64,000 nucleotides of DNA from Sediminibacillus massiliensis. GTDB taxonomy: Bacteria > Bacillota > Bacilli > Bacillales > Amphibacillaceae. The stretch is from contig NZ_LT732535.1 in assembly GCF_900156915.1 (NCBI RefSeq), positions 2,246,673 through 2,310,672 on the forward strand, written 5' to 3'. Numbering within the stretch: position 1 is the first letter of the stretch; each line of letters opens with the position of its first letter. Under the pieces are notes generated by a model, which was given only the letters and a program-made list of their open reading frames with translations, had not been told where the DNA came from and ran no database searches. Both the position numbers and the translations under genes were made by a program. Below are positions 52,837 to 63,900 of the stretch, in pieces.

Positions 52837-53931
52837 CTATCTCTGATAGATTGAAATAAGTTGATCTAACAAACGGTACTGATCATTGTCTTGCGCCTTT
52901 CTCTCTCCCTGTGCTTTCAATTGCTCTTGTAATTGTGTATTGTCGAGGACTTGTTCTAATCCTTGCTGTAATGATGTATCATTTTGTGGTTCTACTAAAA
53001 TACCTGCACCGTCTTCAAGCAAGTATTCCAGGCCGCCTGTTCTGCTGCCCACCACTGGTGTATGGCATGACATGGCTTCCAAAGCCACCAAACCAAACCC
53101 TTCCATATGGGAAGGCAGGACAAAAACTTCCGCCGCGGCCATCCATCGGGCAATTTCCGTCTGCCCCTTTGCTTGATGGAATATAATATTCTTTATGTTT
53201 CCGGTTTGTACTTTCTTTTTCAAGTCTCGATAGAATTCAGGCTCTTTGACAGCACCGATCATATGCAGTTCAAGGTCGCTGCGGGTAAGCGCCAATCGCC
53301 TGTATGCCTCTACAAGTTCCTTCAATCCCTTTGCTTTGATAATATTTCCGACATATAAGATCACTTTCTTGTCGGGAGAGATGCCCAACATCTCCTTTGC
53401 TTCCGTTTTCGGCTGTGGGTGAAAAATATGGCGGTTTACCCCCATGTTTAGTACGGTCACCTTTTCTTCCGGAATGGAGAATTTCAAGACAATTTCCTGT
53501 TTAAGTTTTTCTCCCACAGCAATTACGTGATCTGCCTGGTCAAGGACTAGTTTTGTCCGCTTAACGAAGAAGGAGCCTTTTTTAGCCATTTTGTCTAAAT
53601 CGCCGCCATGGGAAGTGACAATCAACTTGGCTCTAAACAACCGTTTGAACAAGAGGCCGAACCAGCCGCTCGGAAAGATGTAATGGGCGTGTATAATAGA
53701 ATAGTTTCTCCCTTTCCTCATCAAAATATAAGCAATCTGGAGAAACCAGATGAGATATTTTTTCAGTAAATGCACTTTGTCATTACGCGGATTCCGTATT
53801 GCCGCTACATCTGTCTTCCATCCTCGCTCCCTCAATGCTTCAACTTGGTTTTCAACAAAGATACCGAATGTCTTGTTCTTTCTACCTGGATACATAGTAC
53901 TTAAAATAAGCACGCGTCGAGATTCAGGCAA
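52837..53931 (-). CDS. GT4 family glycosyltransferase, TuaC-like
   Basis: 364 residues, GT-B fold. The N-terminal STMYPGRKNKTFGIFVENQVEALRE is typical of TuaC-like enzymes; the C-terminal half has LYVGNIIKAKGLKELVEAYRRL and the SHMEGFGLVALEAMSCHTPVV donor motif with paired Glu. Adds one sugar during repeat-unit assembly. It starts at TTG with GGGGG seven bases upstream. Confidence 0.9.
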   Translation of the reverse strand: MPESRRVLILSTMYPGRKNKTFGIFVENQVEALRERGWKTDVAAIRNPRNDKVHLLKKYLIWFLQIAYILMRKGRNYSIIHAHYIFPSGWFGLLFKRLFRAKLIVTSHGGDLDKMAKKGSFFVKRTKLVLDQADHVIAVGEKLKQEIVLKFSIPEEKVTVLNMGVNRHIFHPQPKTEAKEMLGISPDKKVILYVGNIIKAKGLKELVEAYRRLALTRSDLELHMIGAVKEPEFYRDLKKKVQTGNIKNIIFHQAKGQTEIARWMAAAEVFVLPSHMEGFGLVALEAMSCHTPVVGSRTGGLEYLLEDGAGILVEPQNDTSLQQGLEQVLDNTQLQEQLKAQGERKAQDNDQYRLLDQLISIYQR

Positions 53932-53952
53932 TGGTTATCCCCCCTTTTACTA

Positions 53953-55407
53953 CTAGGTAACGAACGACGGATTTTGATCCTGCCTATTTTTTGTCGCATT
54001 GAAAACATAGGCCAATATAGCAAAGTAGAATAAGGTGAAGGTGTCATTTTCCCAGATGTTATAAACGAGACCGGCAGCATATGAACCCAACAATACAGCG
54101 ATCATTACAGCGGTCATTTGCGTCTGCCTTCGATTCCAGAGCATAAACAGCATATGTAACAAAAAGACCGCAAACACGATGACACCAAAGCTGCCTGTCT
54201 GTACGATAATCTGGATATATTGATTGTCTGAATAAAACTCTCTATCTATTCCATAGTCTTCATAAATCGGAGAGCCGGCATTTAATGTGGCCGAATCGCC
54301 AAATGTTGCAAACCCTGTGCCGATCACCGGGTTATCTTGGAAGATAGTGAAGCCTTTCTCGACAATATACAGTCTGCCGGCACGTTTACTCCCCTCTACC
54401 GCCTCCTCATTGAACGTCTCCCGCATCCTGTCAGATAAGCCACCATCTCTTTGGTCGAACTGTTTTTGGACCTCTCGCTGTGCAGAGCCGAAATCTGTGT
54501 TCTCGATTGCTCCAGCCAGTGTGTTCACCGGGATTCCGATCAGAATAATTCCCGTGAAAATGGTGGTGACCGATATTTTAAAGGCCTGCCAGTTTTTGGT
54601 GAGTATCAGATAAATAATGAACCCGATGGCAAACGCAAGCCATGTCCCTCTTGAATAGGTCAAAAACCATACACCCATAATCAAAACAAGTGAAATATTG
54701 ATGAACCAGACTGCTTTTCCTTGGATAGATTTTCTTAAATAGATAGTCAAAATGAATACAAACGACAGATAATATGCCAGCAGATTTGGATTACCGATCA
54801 TCCCGTAAATCCGAATGCGGTTTATGGACGATAGCGGCATATTTTCCCAGGTTTCCGGCAAAAGCAAGCCGCGGAGGGAAAGTTTTTCAATAAGACCGTG
54901 AACGCAAATCAGCAGTGCTGTAATCAGGGTCGCCCACAGAAAACGTGCGATATCTGCCCTGGTGATATCCATCCTTTTTACAATGTAATAGACAAGATAA
55001 AAGAGAAGAAAGGCACGAAGTTGCAGAACCAATGCGGTCAATGACACCCCTGACAAAAGAGCGGATACCGCACCAATAAAACAAAATGCGAAGAATGCTA
55101 GTTCGAACCATTCAAAATGAAGAAGGGAACGCCATTGTTTTCTATATGTATAGATCGTTTTCAATAACAAGACCAATATGACAGCATCTCCAACCAGCTT
55201 CAGGATCGGATTGAATTCAATAATAAATGGGCGAATCGGAAAGTAAACGAACAATAAGATCAGGCCGTTCTTTTCATTCAGGAAAGTATATACGACAAAT
55301 GAGAGGATAACGGCCAGACCGACCCATTTATTTCCTATCAACATGCCCGCTGCTAATAACAACATAGCTATTGGAACGAAAGATATCTGGTTTATCTTTA
55401 CTGACAT
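53953..55407 (-). CDS. O-antigen ligase/polymerase-type membrane protein, TuaE-like
   Basis: 484 residues with about twelve helices and a large outer loop (~300-385, with the VIGTGFATFGDSATLN segment and Arg/Asp-rich helices), the hallmark of Wzy/WaaL family proteins. It joins lipid-linked repeat units on the outer face or transfers the chain. By context with the flippase it is the likely polymerase of this cluster, comparable with TuaE of teichuronic acid synthesis. Start ATG 55407 behind AGGAG. Confidence 0.86.
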   Translation of the reverse strand: MSVKINQISFVPIAMLLLAAGMLIGNKWVGLAVILSFVVYTFLNEKNGLILLFVYFPIRPFIIEFNPILKLVGDAVILVLLLKTIYTYRKQWRSLLHFEWFELAFFAFCFIGAVSALLSGVSLTALVLQLRAFLLFYLVYYIVKRMDITRADIARFLWATLITALLICVHGLIEKLSLRGLLLPETWENMPLSSINRIRIYGMIGNPNLLAYYLSFVFILTIYLRKSIQGKAVWFINISLVLIMGVWFLTYSRGTWLAFAIGFIIYLILTKNWQAFKISVTTIFTGIILIGIPVNTLAGAIENTDFGSAQREVQKQFDQRDGGLSDRMRETFNEEAVEGSKRAGRLYIVEKGFTIFQDNPVIGTGFATFGDSATLNAGSPIYEDYGIDREFYSDNQYIQIIVQTGSFGVIVFAVFLLHMLFMLWNRRQTQMTAVMIAVLLGSYAAGLVYNIWENDTFTLFYFAILAYVFNATKNRQDQNPSFVT

Positions 55408-55432
55408 AATCCATATGCTCCTTCCGCTAAAG

Positions 55433-56320
55433 TTAAAGTTGGCTTTGGTAAATCTTTTTCTTAAGCCTCAGGTTTTTAAAAACGGCCCATAGTAATGTAA
55501 CCGTACGATTCGCTTGTTTGAACAAACCGGGATAATTATAGTGTCTCTCCGCTGCTATCATCGTGTTTTCTATCAATTCCTGTTTCGTCATTTCCAGAAA
55601 AACCTCTGCCGCCTCCACTTTTTTCGTAGTTAAGTTCGCTTTCAACCTGTTCAACTCAAGAAAACCATCAAAAGCTATCACTTGGGAACGGAACTGTCTG
55701 ATTGCAAGTCGTTTATCTTTCATCGTCCTGCTTATATCGATGATGCAGTTTATCTTATCCGGCGGAAATGGACAGTTAATTTCGTAAAGACGGAGGACCG
55801 GGTTTTTATCCGGTAGTCGTTCCAGAGCCCGTGCCAGTTGTTCGGCTGATGTGACATGGTCGGGATGGGCGTCCACGTAAGTAGTACAGTAAATGATATC
55901 AGGGTTAAATGTGGTGATGACTTTTGTTAGTTGATCCGCCAGCTGCTTTGCATTCTCCTTTAGTGTGCCATCAGGAAAATCGAGATATTCGATAGAGGTT
56001 ATCCCCAATATCGGTTTCACTCTTTCCATCTCTTTTTTCCGGACAGCCGATAACTCGGTACCTGTATAGTCACTAACACTTCGAGAACCATCTGTAACAA
56101 ACAGGCAGTGGATCTTGCTTCCACTCTCTGCGTGTAAACGGATCGTACCTCCCAATCCGATCGACTCATCATCCATGTGCGGGGCAATGATCAATACATT
56201 TTGTTCAGAACCGATATTCTTCACAGGCTGGCTGCCATGATAGTGACGTCTTAATATCGCTCTGGTGATCGGGGTGATTACCGGCTTGCACAACCGAAAC
56301 AACAAGTGTTTTACATTCAT
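55433..56320 (-). CDS. PIG-L family deacetylase
   Basis: About 295 residues. The LmbE/PIG-L signature is VLIIAPHMDDESIGLGG with the zinc-binding His-Asp-Asp, and the distal His is in TYVDAHPDHVTSAEQL. Such enzymes remove N-acetyl groups from GlcNAc-type sugars. Placed among polysaccharide genes it would make a free amine on a sugar of the repeat unit, or on a lipid-linked precursor. ATG 56320 is fixed by AAGGGAG and overlaps the flippase stop (ATGA); the longer upstream frame is a shadow of the flippase. Confidence 0.88.
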   Translation of the reverse strand: MNVKHLLFRLCKPVITPITRAILRRHYHGSQPVKNIGSEQNVLIIAPHMDDESIGLGGTIRLHAESGSKIHCLFVTDGSRSVSDYTGTELSAVRKKEMERVKPILGITSIEYLDFPDGTLKENAKQLADQLTKVITTFNPDIIYCTTYVDAHPDHVTSAEQLARALERLPDKNPVLRLYEINCPFPPDKINCIIDISRTMKDKRLAIRQFRSQVIAFDGFLELNRLKANLTTKKVEAAEVFLEMTKQELIENTMIAAERHYNYPGLFKQANRTVTLLWAVFKNLRLKKKIYQSQL

Positions 56321-57837
56321 TTCGAATACTCCCTTTTCTTCCGTAAGTCCTTTAGGATAAATCGAACGGTTTCGACCCTTGCAATATAGGTGAAAATCAA
56401 ATAAATACAAACTCCGGAAATGCTGACAAGTAATATACAGGCGGCGTCCGGCAATCTCGAAAACGTCGGCAGGAGCAATGCCAATATACCCAGCATTCCC
56501 AATCCGCACAGGGTGATTTTCGTAAATTCCACTCCAAGAATCCGAAAATCGAACCCACCAGCCAATTTATTGAAAAGGACCGCCCCTGCAATCAGGTAAA
56601 CGAAAGCGACCATCGATGAGGCCAAAGGGATACCTATATACCCAATCCAATTGGTAAACAGATAGTTGAACAGCAAATTCAAACAGATGGAACCCGCTCC
56701 GATACCCATAATCAGGTGGCCTTTTTTCAAGGTATAAAACCCCTTATTTATCACAGTACTCAAGCTGAAGAACAATACCGAACCAAAATAAAAATAAGAG
56801 GTGTAACTCGTCGCAATTGTTGCCTCATGGGTAAATGCCCCGCGTTCGTAAATGAAAGAAATCAAGTATGGCATGAGCAGGAACATCCCCGTAATAGACG
56901 GCAGCAAAATAAAATACATGAACTGCAGTCCTTTTCCAATCGCAGCTTTGAATTGGCGAGTATCATTATTTACATAGGCTTTTGATAAAATCGGAAAGAT
57001 CATGGTCGCCAGTGTGACTGCAAAAATCGATTGGGGAAAATGGACAAGGTTTTTGGCGTAATTGATATAGGTGACTGTTCCCTCTTCAAATCTCCCGGCA
57101 AATACATTGTCAACAGCCAAGTTGATTTGCCCGACCATTACTGTCATCGCCACTGGAATGAATACTTTATAAAAAGAATATGTCTCCTCGATATTCCAAC
57201 TCTGCTTCAGATGGAAAACTTGTTTTGGTACCAATAGAAATAGTTTGTAAAAAAGAGAAATAAGAGCACCAAGCAGATAGCCAAGCGCCAGAGACAAAGG
57301 TCCAATCTTATCAGCAAATATTACCGCTCCAGCTATAGTCGTCAAAACAACGATGACTTGGGACAAAGCCGATAATGAAAAGTTTGATTTTGCGTCCAGA
57401 TAGGCTTCCAATACAGAATTCACACCAACAAATACCAGTGCCGCCATTAAGACGACAGAAACCTTTACCGCGATTGCCTTTGCATCTTCGCTGAAATTCC
57501 CATAAAGCAACGGGATCAGATACGGAGAAACAATGACGCCTATCACCGCTATCAAGATACTCACCATCGCCGTGCCTTTCAAAACATTCGCTAAATGGTT
57601 ATGTCCCCTTCCATTGATATCTGCTTCGACATAACTGGGAACAAATGCATTTTTCATTCCATTGTTCATAAACAAAAACAGCATATTGGGAATAATGAAT
57701 GCAGCCAAGAATGCATCTGCCTGGTAAGTGTCTCCAAAGAAATACGCTATGACTATATCCCTTAATAACCCGGATAATTTTAATAATAAAGTTGTCAATA
57801 TAAACAAAATACTGGCAAATCCCAATTTTGTGCTCAT
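56317..57837 (-). CDS. MurJ/Wzx-like lipid-linked oligosaccharide flippase
   Basis: About 506 residues with fourteen hydrophobic helices, MOP superfamily, MVIN/MurJ type (GLLRDIVIAYFFG with the conserved Arg-Asp and the ADAFLAAFIIPNMLF segment near the N-terminus). It moves the undecaprenyl-linked repeat unit to the outer face. ATG 57837 with GGGGG before it is preferred over the longer frame. Second gene of the cluster after the UDP-sugar dehydrogenase. Confidence 0.88.
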   Translation of the reverse strand: MSTKLGFASILFILTTLLLKLSGLLRDIVIAYFFGDTYQADAFLAAFIIPNMLFLFMNNGMKNAFVPSYVEADINGRGHNHLANVLKGTAMVSILIAVIGVIVSPYLIPLLYGNFSEDAKAIAVKVSVVLMAALVFVGVNSVLEAYLDAKSNFSLSALSQVIVVLTTIAGAVIFADKIGPLSLALGYLLGALISLFYKLFLLVPKQVFHLKQSWNIEETYSFYKVFIPVAMTVMVGQINLAVDNVFAGRFEEGTVTYINYAKNLVHFPQSIFAVTLATMIFPILSKAYVNNDTRQFKAAIGKGLQFMYFILLPSITGMFLLMPYLISFIYERGAFTHEATIATSYTSYFYFGSVLFFSLSTVINKGFYTLKKGHLIMGIGAGSICLNLLFNYLFTNWIGYIGIPLASSMVAFVYLIAGAVLFNKLAGGFDFRILGVEFTKITLCGLGMLGILALLLPTFSRLPDAACILLVSISGVCIYLIFTYIARVETVRFILKDLRKKREYSK

Positions 57838-57976
57838 GGTTCCCCCACAGTGAAATCCGGCCATTAATTTACACTTTATTCGAGCTTCTCCAATATCCAC
57901 TTCCGATTTCACAACCTGTTAATGTGAAGTTTTTCCTTATCCATTTATGTCTATACGTCTGATAGCCGAGCTCATG

Positions 57977-59320
57977 TTAAAACGTGTGAATGCTCTTGTC
58001 TCTTTCTGTATGGAAAGCATTCATTACTTGTCGCCCGACCGAATGGTATTCAATCCCGCTTCTGCTGATGTCCTCCAACCTCAAGCAGTTTCTTCCATCA
58101 AAAATGACAGGTTGCTCCAACAGCCTCTGATACTCTGCTAACGGGTAATCCTTGATTTGTTGCCAATCCGTTAAAATCAAAGCGAAATCTGCATCTGTTA
58201 ACGCTGTTTCCAATGTATCGGTGAAAGATACTTCTTTCGCCAAATAGTTCCTGGCATTTTCAGTAGCAATAGGATCAAAGGCCACAACTTGTGCCCCTTC
58301 AGCAATCAATTCATCTATAATTTGAATGGAAGGAGCATCCCTCATATCATCCGTATTAGCTTTAAAAGTCAGGCCGAGAACAGCCGCTTTTCGGTTATAA
58401 AGATCTCCAAACCGGTCCTTGATCATTTGCACGATATGCAGGCGTTGCATTCTGTTAACCAACTGCACACTTTCTAACATATGCATGGAACAACCATGTG
58501 TCTTGCCGACTGATATCAATGCATTCGTGTCCTTTGGGAAACAAGAACCCCCATATCCTACTCCTGCTTTCAAAAACTTCCCGCCGATCCGTGAATCCAT
58601 GCCGATGCCAATCGAGACATTGTCGATATCTGCTCCTACCTTCGAGCATAGTTGGGATATTTCATTGATAAAGCTTATTTTTGCTGCTAAAAAAGCATTT
58701 GAAGCATATTTGATCATTTCTGCACTCCTCAGGTCAGTGCGTACAATCGGGATATCGAATGGTTCATTGATTTTTTCCAAGATATCGAGAGCATGGCTTT
58801 CATTCGATCCGATTACGATCCGGTCGCCATGGAAAGTATCGTGGATCGCCGTCCCTTGGCGCAGGAATTCAGGATTGGAAACAACAGATATCGACACAGG
58901 CGACTGCAGCCGGCTTTCCATGAGGGTTTTCATGTACTCGTTTGTCCCCACGGGCACCGTACTTTTGGTTACGATAATAGTGTCTTCTGTTACAGTTTCA
59001 GCAATCCTGTTGCAGACTGCCTCTATGAATGACAAATCAGCCGAGCCATCTGGCTGCTCAGGAGTCCCTACTGCTACATAAATGACTTTCTTCCCCAACA
59101 GCCCTTCTGCATAATCTGCAGAGAAGTCTAACCTTCCCGCTTTCCGATTCGTCTCCATCAATTCTTCCAGGCCTTTTTCGTAGATTGGTGATTTACCTTT
59201 TTTCAACAAAGCAACCTTTTCTTGATCAACATCCAAACATGTGACTTGATGACCTATTTCCGCTAAGCAAGCACCTGTTACCAGTCCTACGTATCCACTG
59301 CCAATAACCGCAATTTTCAT
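57977..59320 (-). CDS. tuaD: UDP-glucose 6-dehydrogenase family enzyme
   Basis: 447 residues. The N-terminal Rossmann loop is GSGYVGLVTGACLAEIGH, the catalytic Cys lies in GVGYGGSCFPKDTNAL, and the C-terminal part has VLGLTFKANTDDMRDAPS. Oxidises UDP-glucose (or UDP-GlcNAc/ManNAc) to the uronate, giving an acidic sugar to the polymer. UDP-glucuronate with TuaC- and TuaE-like genes recalls teichuronic acid. GGGAGG fixes ATG 59320. First gene of the cluster. Confidence 0.94.
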   Translation of the reverse strand: MKIAVIGSGYVGLVTGACLAEIGHQVTCLDVDQEKVALLKKGKSPIYEKGLEELMETNRKAGRLDFSADYAEGLLGKKVIYVAVGTPEQPDGSADLSFIEAVCNRIAETVTEDTIIVTKSTVPVGTNEYMKTLMESRLQSPVSISVVSNPEFLRQGTAIHDTFHGDRIVIGSNESHALDILEKINEPFDIPIVRTDLRSAEMIKYASNAFLAAKISFINEISQLCSKVGADIDNVSIGIGMDSRIGGKFLKAGVGYGGSCFPKDTNALISVGKTHGCSMHMLESVQLVNRMQRLHIVQMIKDRFGDLYNRKAAVLGLTFKANTDDMRDAPSIQIIDELIAEGAQVVAFDPIATENARNYLAKEVSFTDTLETALTDADFALILTDWQQIKDYPLAEYQRLLEQPVIFDGRNCLRLEDISRSGIEYHSVGRQVMNAFHTERDKSIHTF

Positions 59321-59505
59321 CAAATACCTCCCGCTTTGTTCTTGAGGTCCTTCCGGATATGTCATCTACCTGACATCTGCAGACTTAATTGATATTTATG
59401 GGTTTAAGTCGCTGTTCATGCCTTTTTACGTCTATATCTTAGCATCGGATGGTAATGGTTAATAGCCCTGCCGTGTGTGTCGATTTTTGGTTTTTACAAT
59501 ATTTA

Positions 59506-59553
59506 CAAAAAGAAAAACTGCTCCACCAAGCAAATTTGCTCTGGGAACAGTTT
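59506..59553 (-). terminator. Terminator of the second TagO-family gene
   Basis: AAACTGTTCC / GGAGCAGTTT arms (one G-T pair) with an inner AGCAAATTTGCT palindrome and a T-rich run on the minus strand. Confidence 0.82.
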
Positions 59554-59595
59554 CATCGTTCTGTTTATTAAATTTTGTAAAATTCTTTTACGTTC

Positions 59596-60669
59596 TCAAC
59601 CTTCGTCGTTTATCCTTTTTGCCAGTTTTTCCATCTTGTTTATCAGAGGTTTATGTTTCTTTTCCACGGCACCTATTTCGGCAATCAACAATAACAGCAG
59701 CAAAATGATAAAGGAGATAATCAATGAAAAACTGAGCGATGCGTTTGAAAATAAGATGCCCAGTGTCCCGAATATAATGCTGAAGCCATAAATGATCAAT
59801 ACGGTCGTCCGGTGGCTGAAACCTACAGACAGGAGTTGATAATGGATGTGCTTTTTATCAGGGAGCATGATATTTTCACGATTATACAGGCGCCGGACAA
59901 TTGCAAATAAGGTATCGAAAATAGGAACCGCCAGCACGATTACCGGGATAATGAAGCTAAACAGTGTTACGTTCTTGAACAAACCGAGGATGGATATGAC
60001 CGCAACTGAATAGCCAAGAAACATGGAACCTGTATCTCCCATATAAATTTTCGCCGGATAAAAATTGTGAAAGAGAAAGCCGATATTACTTGCTATCAAC
60101 ACAACGCAAAAGTAAATAACGACGATTCTGTAATCAGCCAGAGCCATTATCAGTATGCTGATGAACGCAATGGTCGCCACACCAGAAGCTAAACCATCGA
60201 GACCATCGATAAGGTTGATGGCATTTGTGATGCCGACTATCCACAGCAATGTGATGATGATACTCCAGCTATGAAGTTCCACGAGTCCGACCAAAGGAAT
60301 ATTGATTCTTTCAATGATCAACCCAGCATAAATGAGTATTCCGGCAGACAATCCCTGCCCGATCAATTTATAAACAGGCTTGAGCTGATATTTATCATCA
60401 AGAATGCCTGTAATAACGATAATAATAGCACCCAGCGATATCTCAAACATTTGATAATGGATGGGATTCAAGTAAACCAATCCGAAACAAACTCCCAAAA
60501 AAATCGCTAGTCCGCCCAGCCTCGGTGTCGGCTTACGATGGACCTTCCTGTTGTTCGGCAAGTCCATTGCTCCGATTTTGACAGCGAGTTTCTTTATTGG
60601 ATAGACAAGTAACAATGTCGCAACGAAGGAAATCATAAATGCGATTACCAATTCCGATATATTAACCAT
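59596..60669 (-). CDS. tagO: TagO/WecA family undecaprenyl-phosphate sugar-1-phosphate transferase, paralog 2
   Basis: 357 residues, about eleven helices, with TPRLGGLAIFLGVCFG, TNAINLIDGLDGLASG, FYPAKIYMGDTGSMFLGY and the LPDKKHIHYQLLSVGFSHR loop. Closely similar along its whole length to the gene at 50518-51567. A polar C-terminal tail (KKHKPLINKMEKLAKRINDEG) is extra. It starts the wall teichoic acid linkage unit or the neighbouring polysaccharide. The symbol is given by family only. Confidence 0.88.
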   Translation of the reverse strand: MVNISELVIAFMISFVATLLLVYPIKKLAVKIGAMDLPNNRKVHRKPTPRLGGLAIFLGVCFGLVYLNPIHYQMFEISLGAIIIVITGILDDKYQLKPVYKLIGQGLSAGILIYAGLIIERINIPLVGLVELHSWSIIITLLWIVGITNAINLIDGLDGLASGVATIAFISILIMALADYRIVVIYFCVVLIASNIGFLFHNFYPAKIYMGDTGSMFLGYSVAVISILGLFKNVTLFSFIIPVIVLAVPIFDTLFAIVRRLYNRENIMLPDKKHIHYQLLSVGFSHRTTVLIIYGFSIIFGTLGILFSNASLSFSLIISFIILLLLLLIAEIGAVEKKHKPLINKMEKLAKRINDEG

Positions 60670-60869
60670 ATAACTAATCCCTACTTTTCAGGCTTGAAAG
60701 TGTAATTGAAGTGTTACCCTGCAGCATATATTTTCATTCATCTTAATATGAGGCAATAAAGGTAACCATATTCTTTAAAATAAGAGGATGTATAGTAAAA
60801 ATTCCCCTAAATATACCTATTCCAAACTTCCTATTATGTCAACGTGCCAGCGATAGGAACAATAACAGA

Positions 60870-60905
60870 ACAAAAGAGCATCATGATGGCATGATGCTCT
60901 TTTGT
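60870..60905 (-). terminator. Terminator of the RND transporter gene
   Basis: ACAAAAGAGCATCATG / CATGATGCTCTTTTGT perfect stem with a four-base loop. Confidence 0.92.
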
Positions 60906-60907
60906 CA

Positions 60908-63900
60908 TTAAGCTTCGCTTTCCCGTTTCTTATCTCGTCTGAACAACCGGACAACTCTTGCCGATAATCCATCGAAATACGTATATACTACCGGAATGAG
61001 CAGCAACGTAAACAAACTTGAGATACCAAGACCGAAAATGATGGTAATGGCCAGCGGCTGCTGGGTTTCGGCACCTTCTCCAAGTCCCAGAGCGAGCGGA
61101 ACCATTCCCAGAATCGTCGTCAAGGTGGTCATCAAAATCGGGCGCATTCTGCTGACGCCGGCTTCGAGTATTGCTTCCGTACGATCCATGCCCCGCCCTC
61201 GCAGGATGTTGATATAATCCACGAGCACGATCGCATTGTTAACCACTATCCCGGCCAGCATGATGATTCCGATAAACGCGGTAATACTCAGCGGCTTTCC
61301 GGTCACAAACAACCCGAGCAAAATCCCGACTACGGTAGCCGGAAGCGAGAACATGATGACAAGTGGTGTCAGGAAGTTCTCGAATTGAACGGCCATAACC
61401 GCATAAACAAGGAATATCGAGAAAACCAGTGCAATGGCGAGATCCGTAAATGCTTCTGCCATATCCTGAACTTCTCCGCCGATGGAGTAAGAATATTCAT
61501 CAGGAAAATTCATTTTCTCCAATTCGGCTTCCACATCGGCACTGACGCTTGCCAGATCCCGATTCACAATGTCACTCGACACATTAACCTGTGGCTGTTG
61601 ATTTTCCCTGGACAATGTTGCCGGTCCTTGAATCTGTTCAAAGTCGGCTATACTTGTCAATGGAATCATTGAGCCTGATGGCGCCTGGATAGACATGTTT
61701 TCCAGATCGGCAATGGTTGTGCGCTCCTCTTCCGGGAACGTCATCCGGACATTCATGTCATCCCCGTCTTCCCGGTAATTCATGACGACTTGGCCGGTAA
61801 AGCCCATCTGGATCTGACTCATCACTTGCTGGTAGGTCAGCCCATGCTGTGCGGCCGCTTCCCTGTCCACTGTGATGTTCATTTCCGGCTGCGTTTCCGA
61901 GATGGAAGAGGTCGGATTATGAACGCCGTCCACATTGGAAATAGTGTAAACAACTTGATCGGCTAGTTCACGAAGCACCTCATGCTCCGGACCGTTCAAC
62001 TGCACTTGGATCGGTGACCCGGTACTCATACCGCCCGAACCCATAGTGTTGACAGAGATGTCGGCCCCGACAATATCTTCCATATCTTCGCTTAAGTCCT
62101 GCATCACTTGATCTGTTGATATATCCCTGTCTTCGGCAGAAATGAGCTGGATGGTGTACGTTCCTGTATTACCACCGCCTCCGGACGGCCCCATCATCGA
62201 AGAACCGCCGATACTCAGATAACTTGTTTCGATAAGGTCTTCATATTCTGAAAGTCTGTCATTGACTTGACCGGCAACTTCCCTTGTAACATCTGCAGAA
62301 GTACCTGTCGGTGTTTCCAGAGATATTTCAATTTGCCCCTGGTCCGATTCAGGCATGAATTCTGCACCGATGAATGGTATCAAGGCAAGACTTCCGACAA
62401 TGGCCAGGAAGGTCGCAAATATCGTTGTCTTACGGAATTTCAATACCTTGCGCAAGACTCCTTTATAGCCATTGTTGACTTTATCCAGAAAACGGTCAAA
62501 CCAGTAACGGCGTCCATTGTCTTTCATCGCTTTGGTCAAAAGCTTCGATGACAGCATCGGAATCAATGTGATCGATACTACCAGGGAAGCAATCAATGCA
62601 AAAGCGACCGTCAATGCAAATGGTGTAAACAGGCTTGAAGCTATTCCTTCAACAAACACGATCGGCAAGAATACGACCAATGTAGTTGTCGTCGAAGCAA
62701 TAACGGCAGGTGCAAGCTCGGAGGCACCTTGTTTAGCAGCTTCCACCATACTGTACCCTCTCTGCCTGTAGGACACAATATTCTCTAGTATGACAATCGA
62801 ACTGTCGACCATCATCCCGATGCCGAGGGCTAGTCCGCCCATTGTAAGAACGTTCAGCGTTTCGCCTGTAAAATAAAGCAGCGTGAACGTGGAAATGACG
62901 GCAATCGGAATCGATAAGCCAATGACAATTGTCGCCCTGATACTTTTCAGGAACAACAACAGGATTGCTGTCGCAAAAACAGCTCCGATTATCATATTTT
63001 GGACAACTGAGCTGATCGATGACTTGATGAATTCAGAAGTATCGATGACAACATCCATCTCGACACCCTCAGGCAATTCGGATTGGAAGTCGTCCATCGC
63101 AGTTAATACGTTGTCTGACACTTCGACTGTATTGCCATCTGTCTTCTTCATAATTGACAATACTACCGCTGATTCCCCATTTACCATTGTCGTCCCATTC
63201 GCTTCTTCGAAAGTATCCTTCACTTCTGTGACATCTTCGATATGAACACGCGCGCCAGCCTGGGTCTGGATGATTGTTTCTTCAATATCTTCGATTGATT
63301 CAAAGTCTCCGTTGACCCGGACTTGCAGATCCTGGTCGCCCTTTTGGACTGTACCGGCTGAGCCGGACTGATTAGCGCCGCCGAGTGCCTGGGTGATGTC
63401 CTGGGAGCTGACGCCATACTGGGTCATTCTTGCCCGGTCGAGTTCCAGCTGAATTTCCCTCGTTTTCCCGCCTTCGACCGTGACCGAAGCGACACCACCT
63501 TGTCGTTCAAAGTAAGGTACTAATTGATCTTCCGCCACATTCTGGAGCTCGGTCGTATCCTCTCCTGTGAGACCAAGCCACATGACAGGCATCTGGTTCG
63601 GATTGAAGCGGAGAACGGATGGTTCGCCTGCACTATCAGGCAACATTCCTTTTACCTGGTCGACATTTTCCCGCACTTCCAGTAAAGCATTATCTAAATC
63701 TGTCCCGGTGGAAAACATCATGATAACCAAGGAAGAACCCGATTGTGATTGGGACTGGATAGTCTCCACCCCTTCGATCGAACTTAAGGATGCTTCCAAT
63801 GGCTGGCTTACTTGTTTTTCCACCTCTTGTGGAGCAGCATCCTGATAGTTGGTTGCCACTACAGCAATCGGTAAATCAATTTCGGGAAATAAATCTATTG

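Noticed and set aside
55433-56509. Longer N-terminus of the PIG-L protein
   Set aside because: The extra 63 codons overlap the flippase gene; ATG 56320 has the ribosome site and the usual ATGA overlap.
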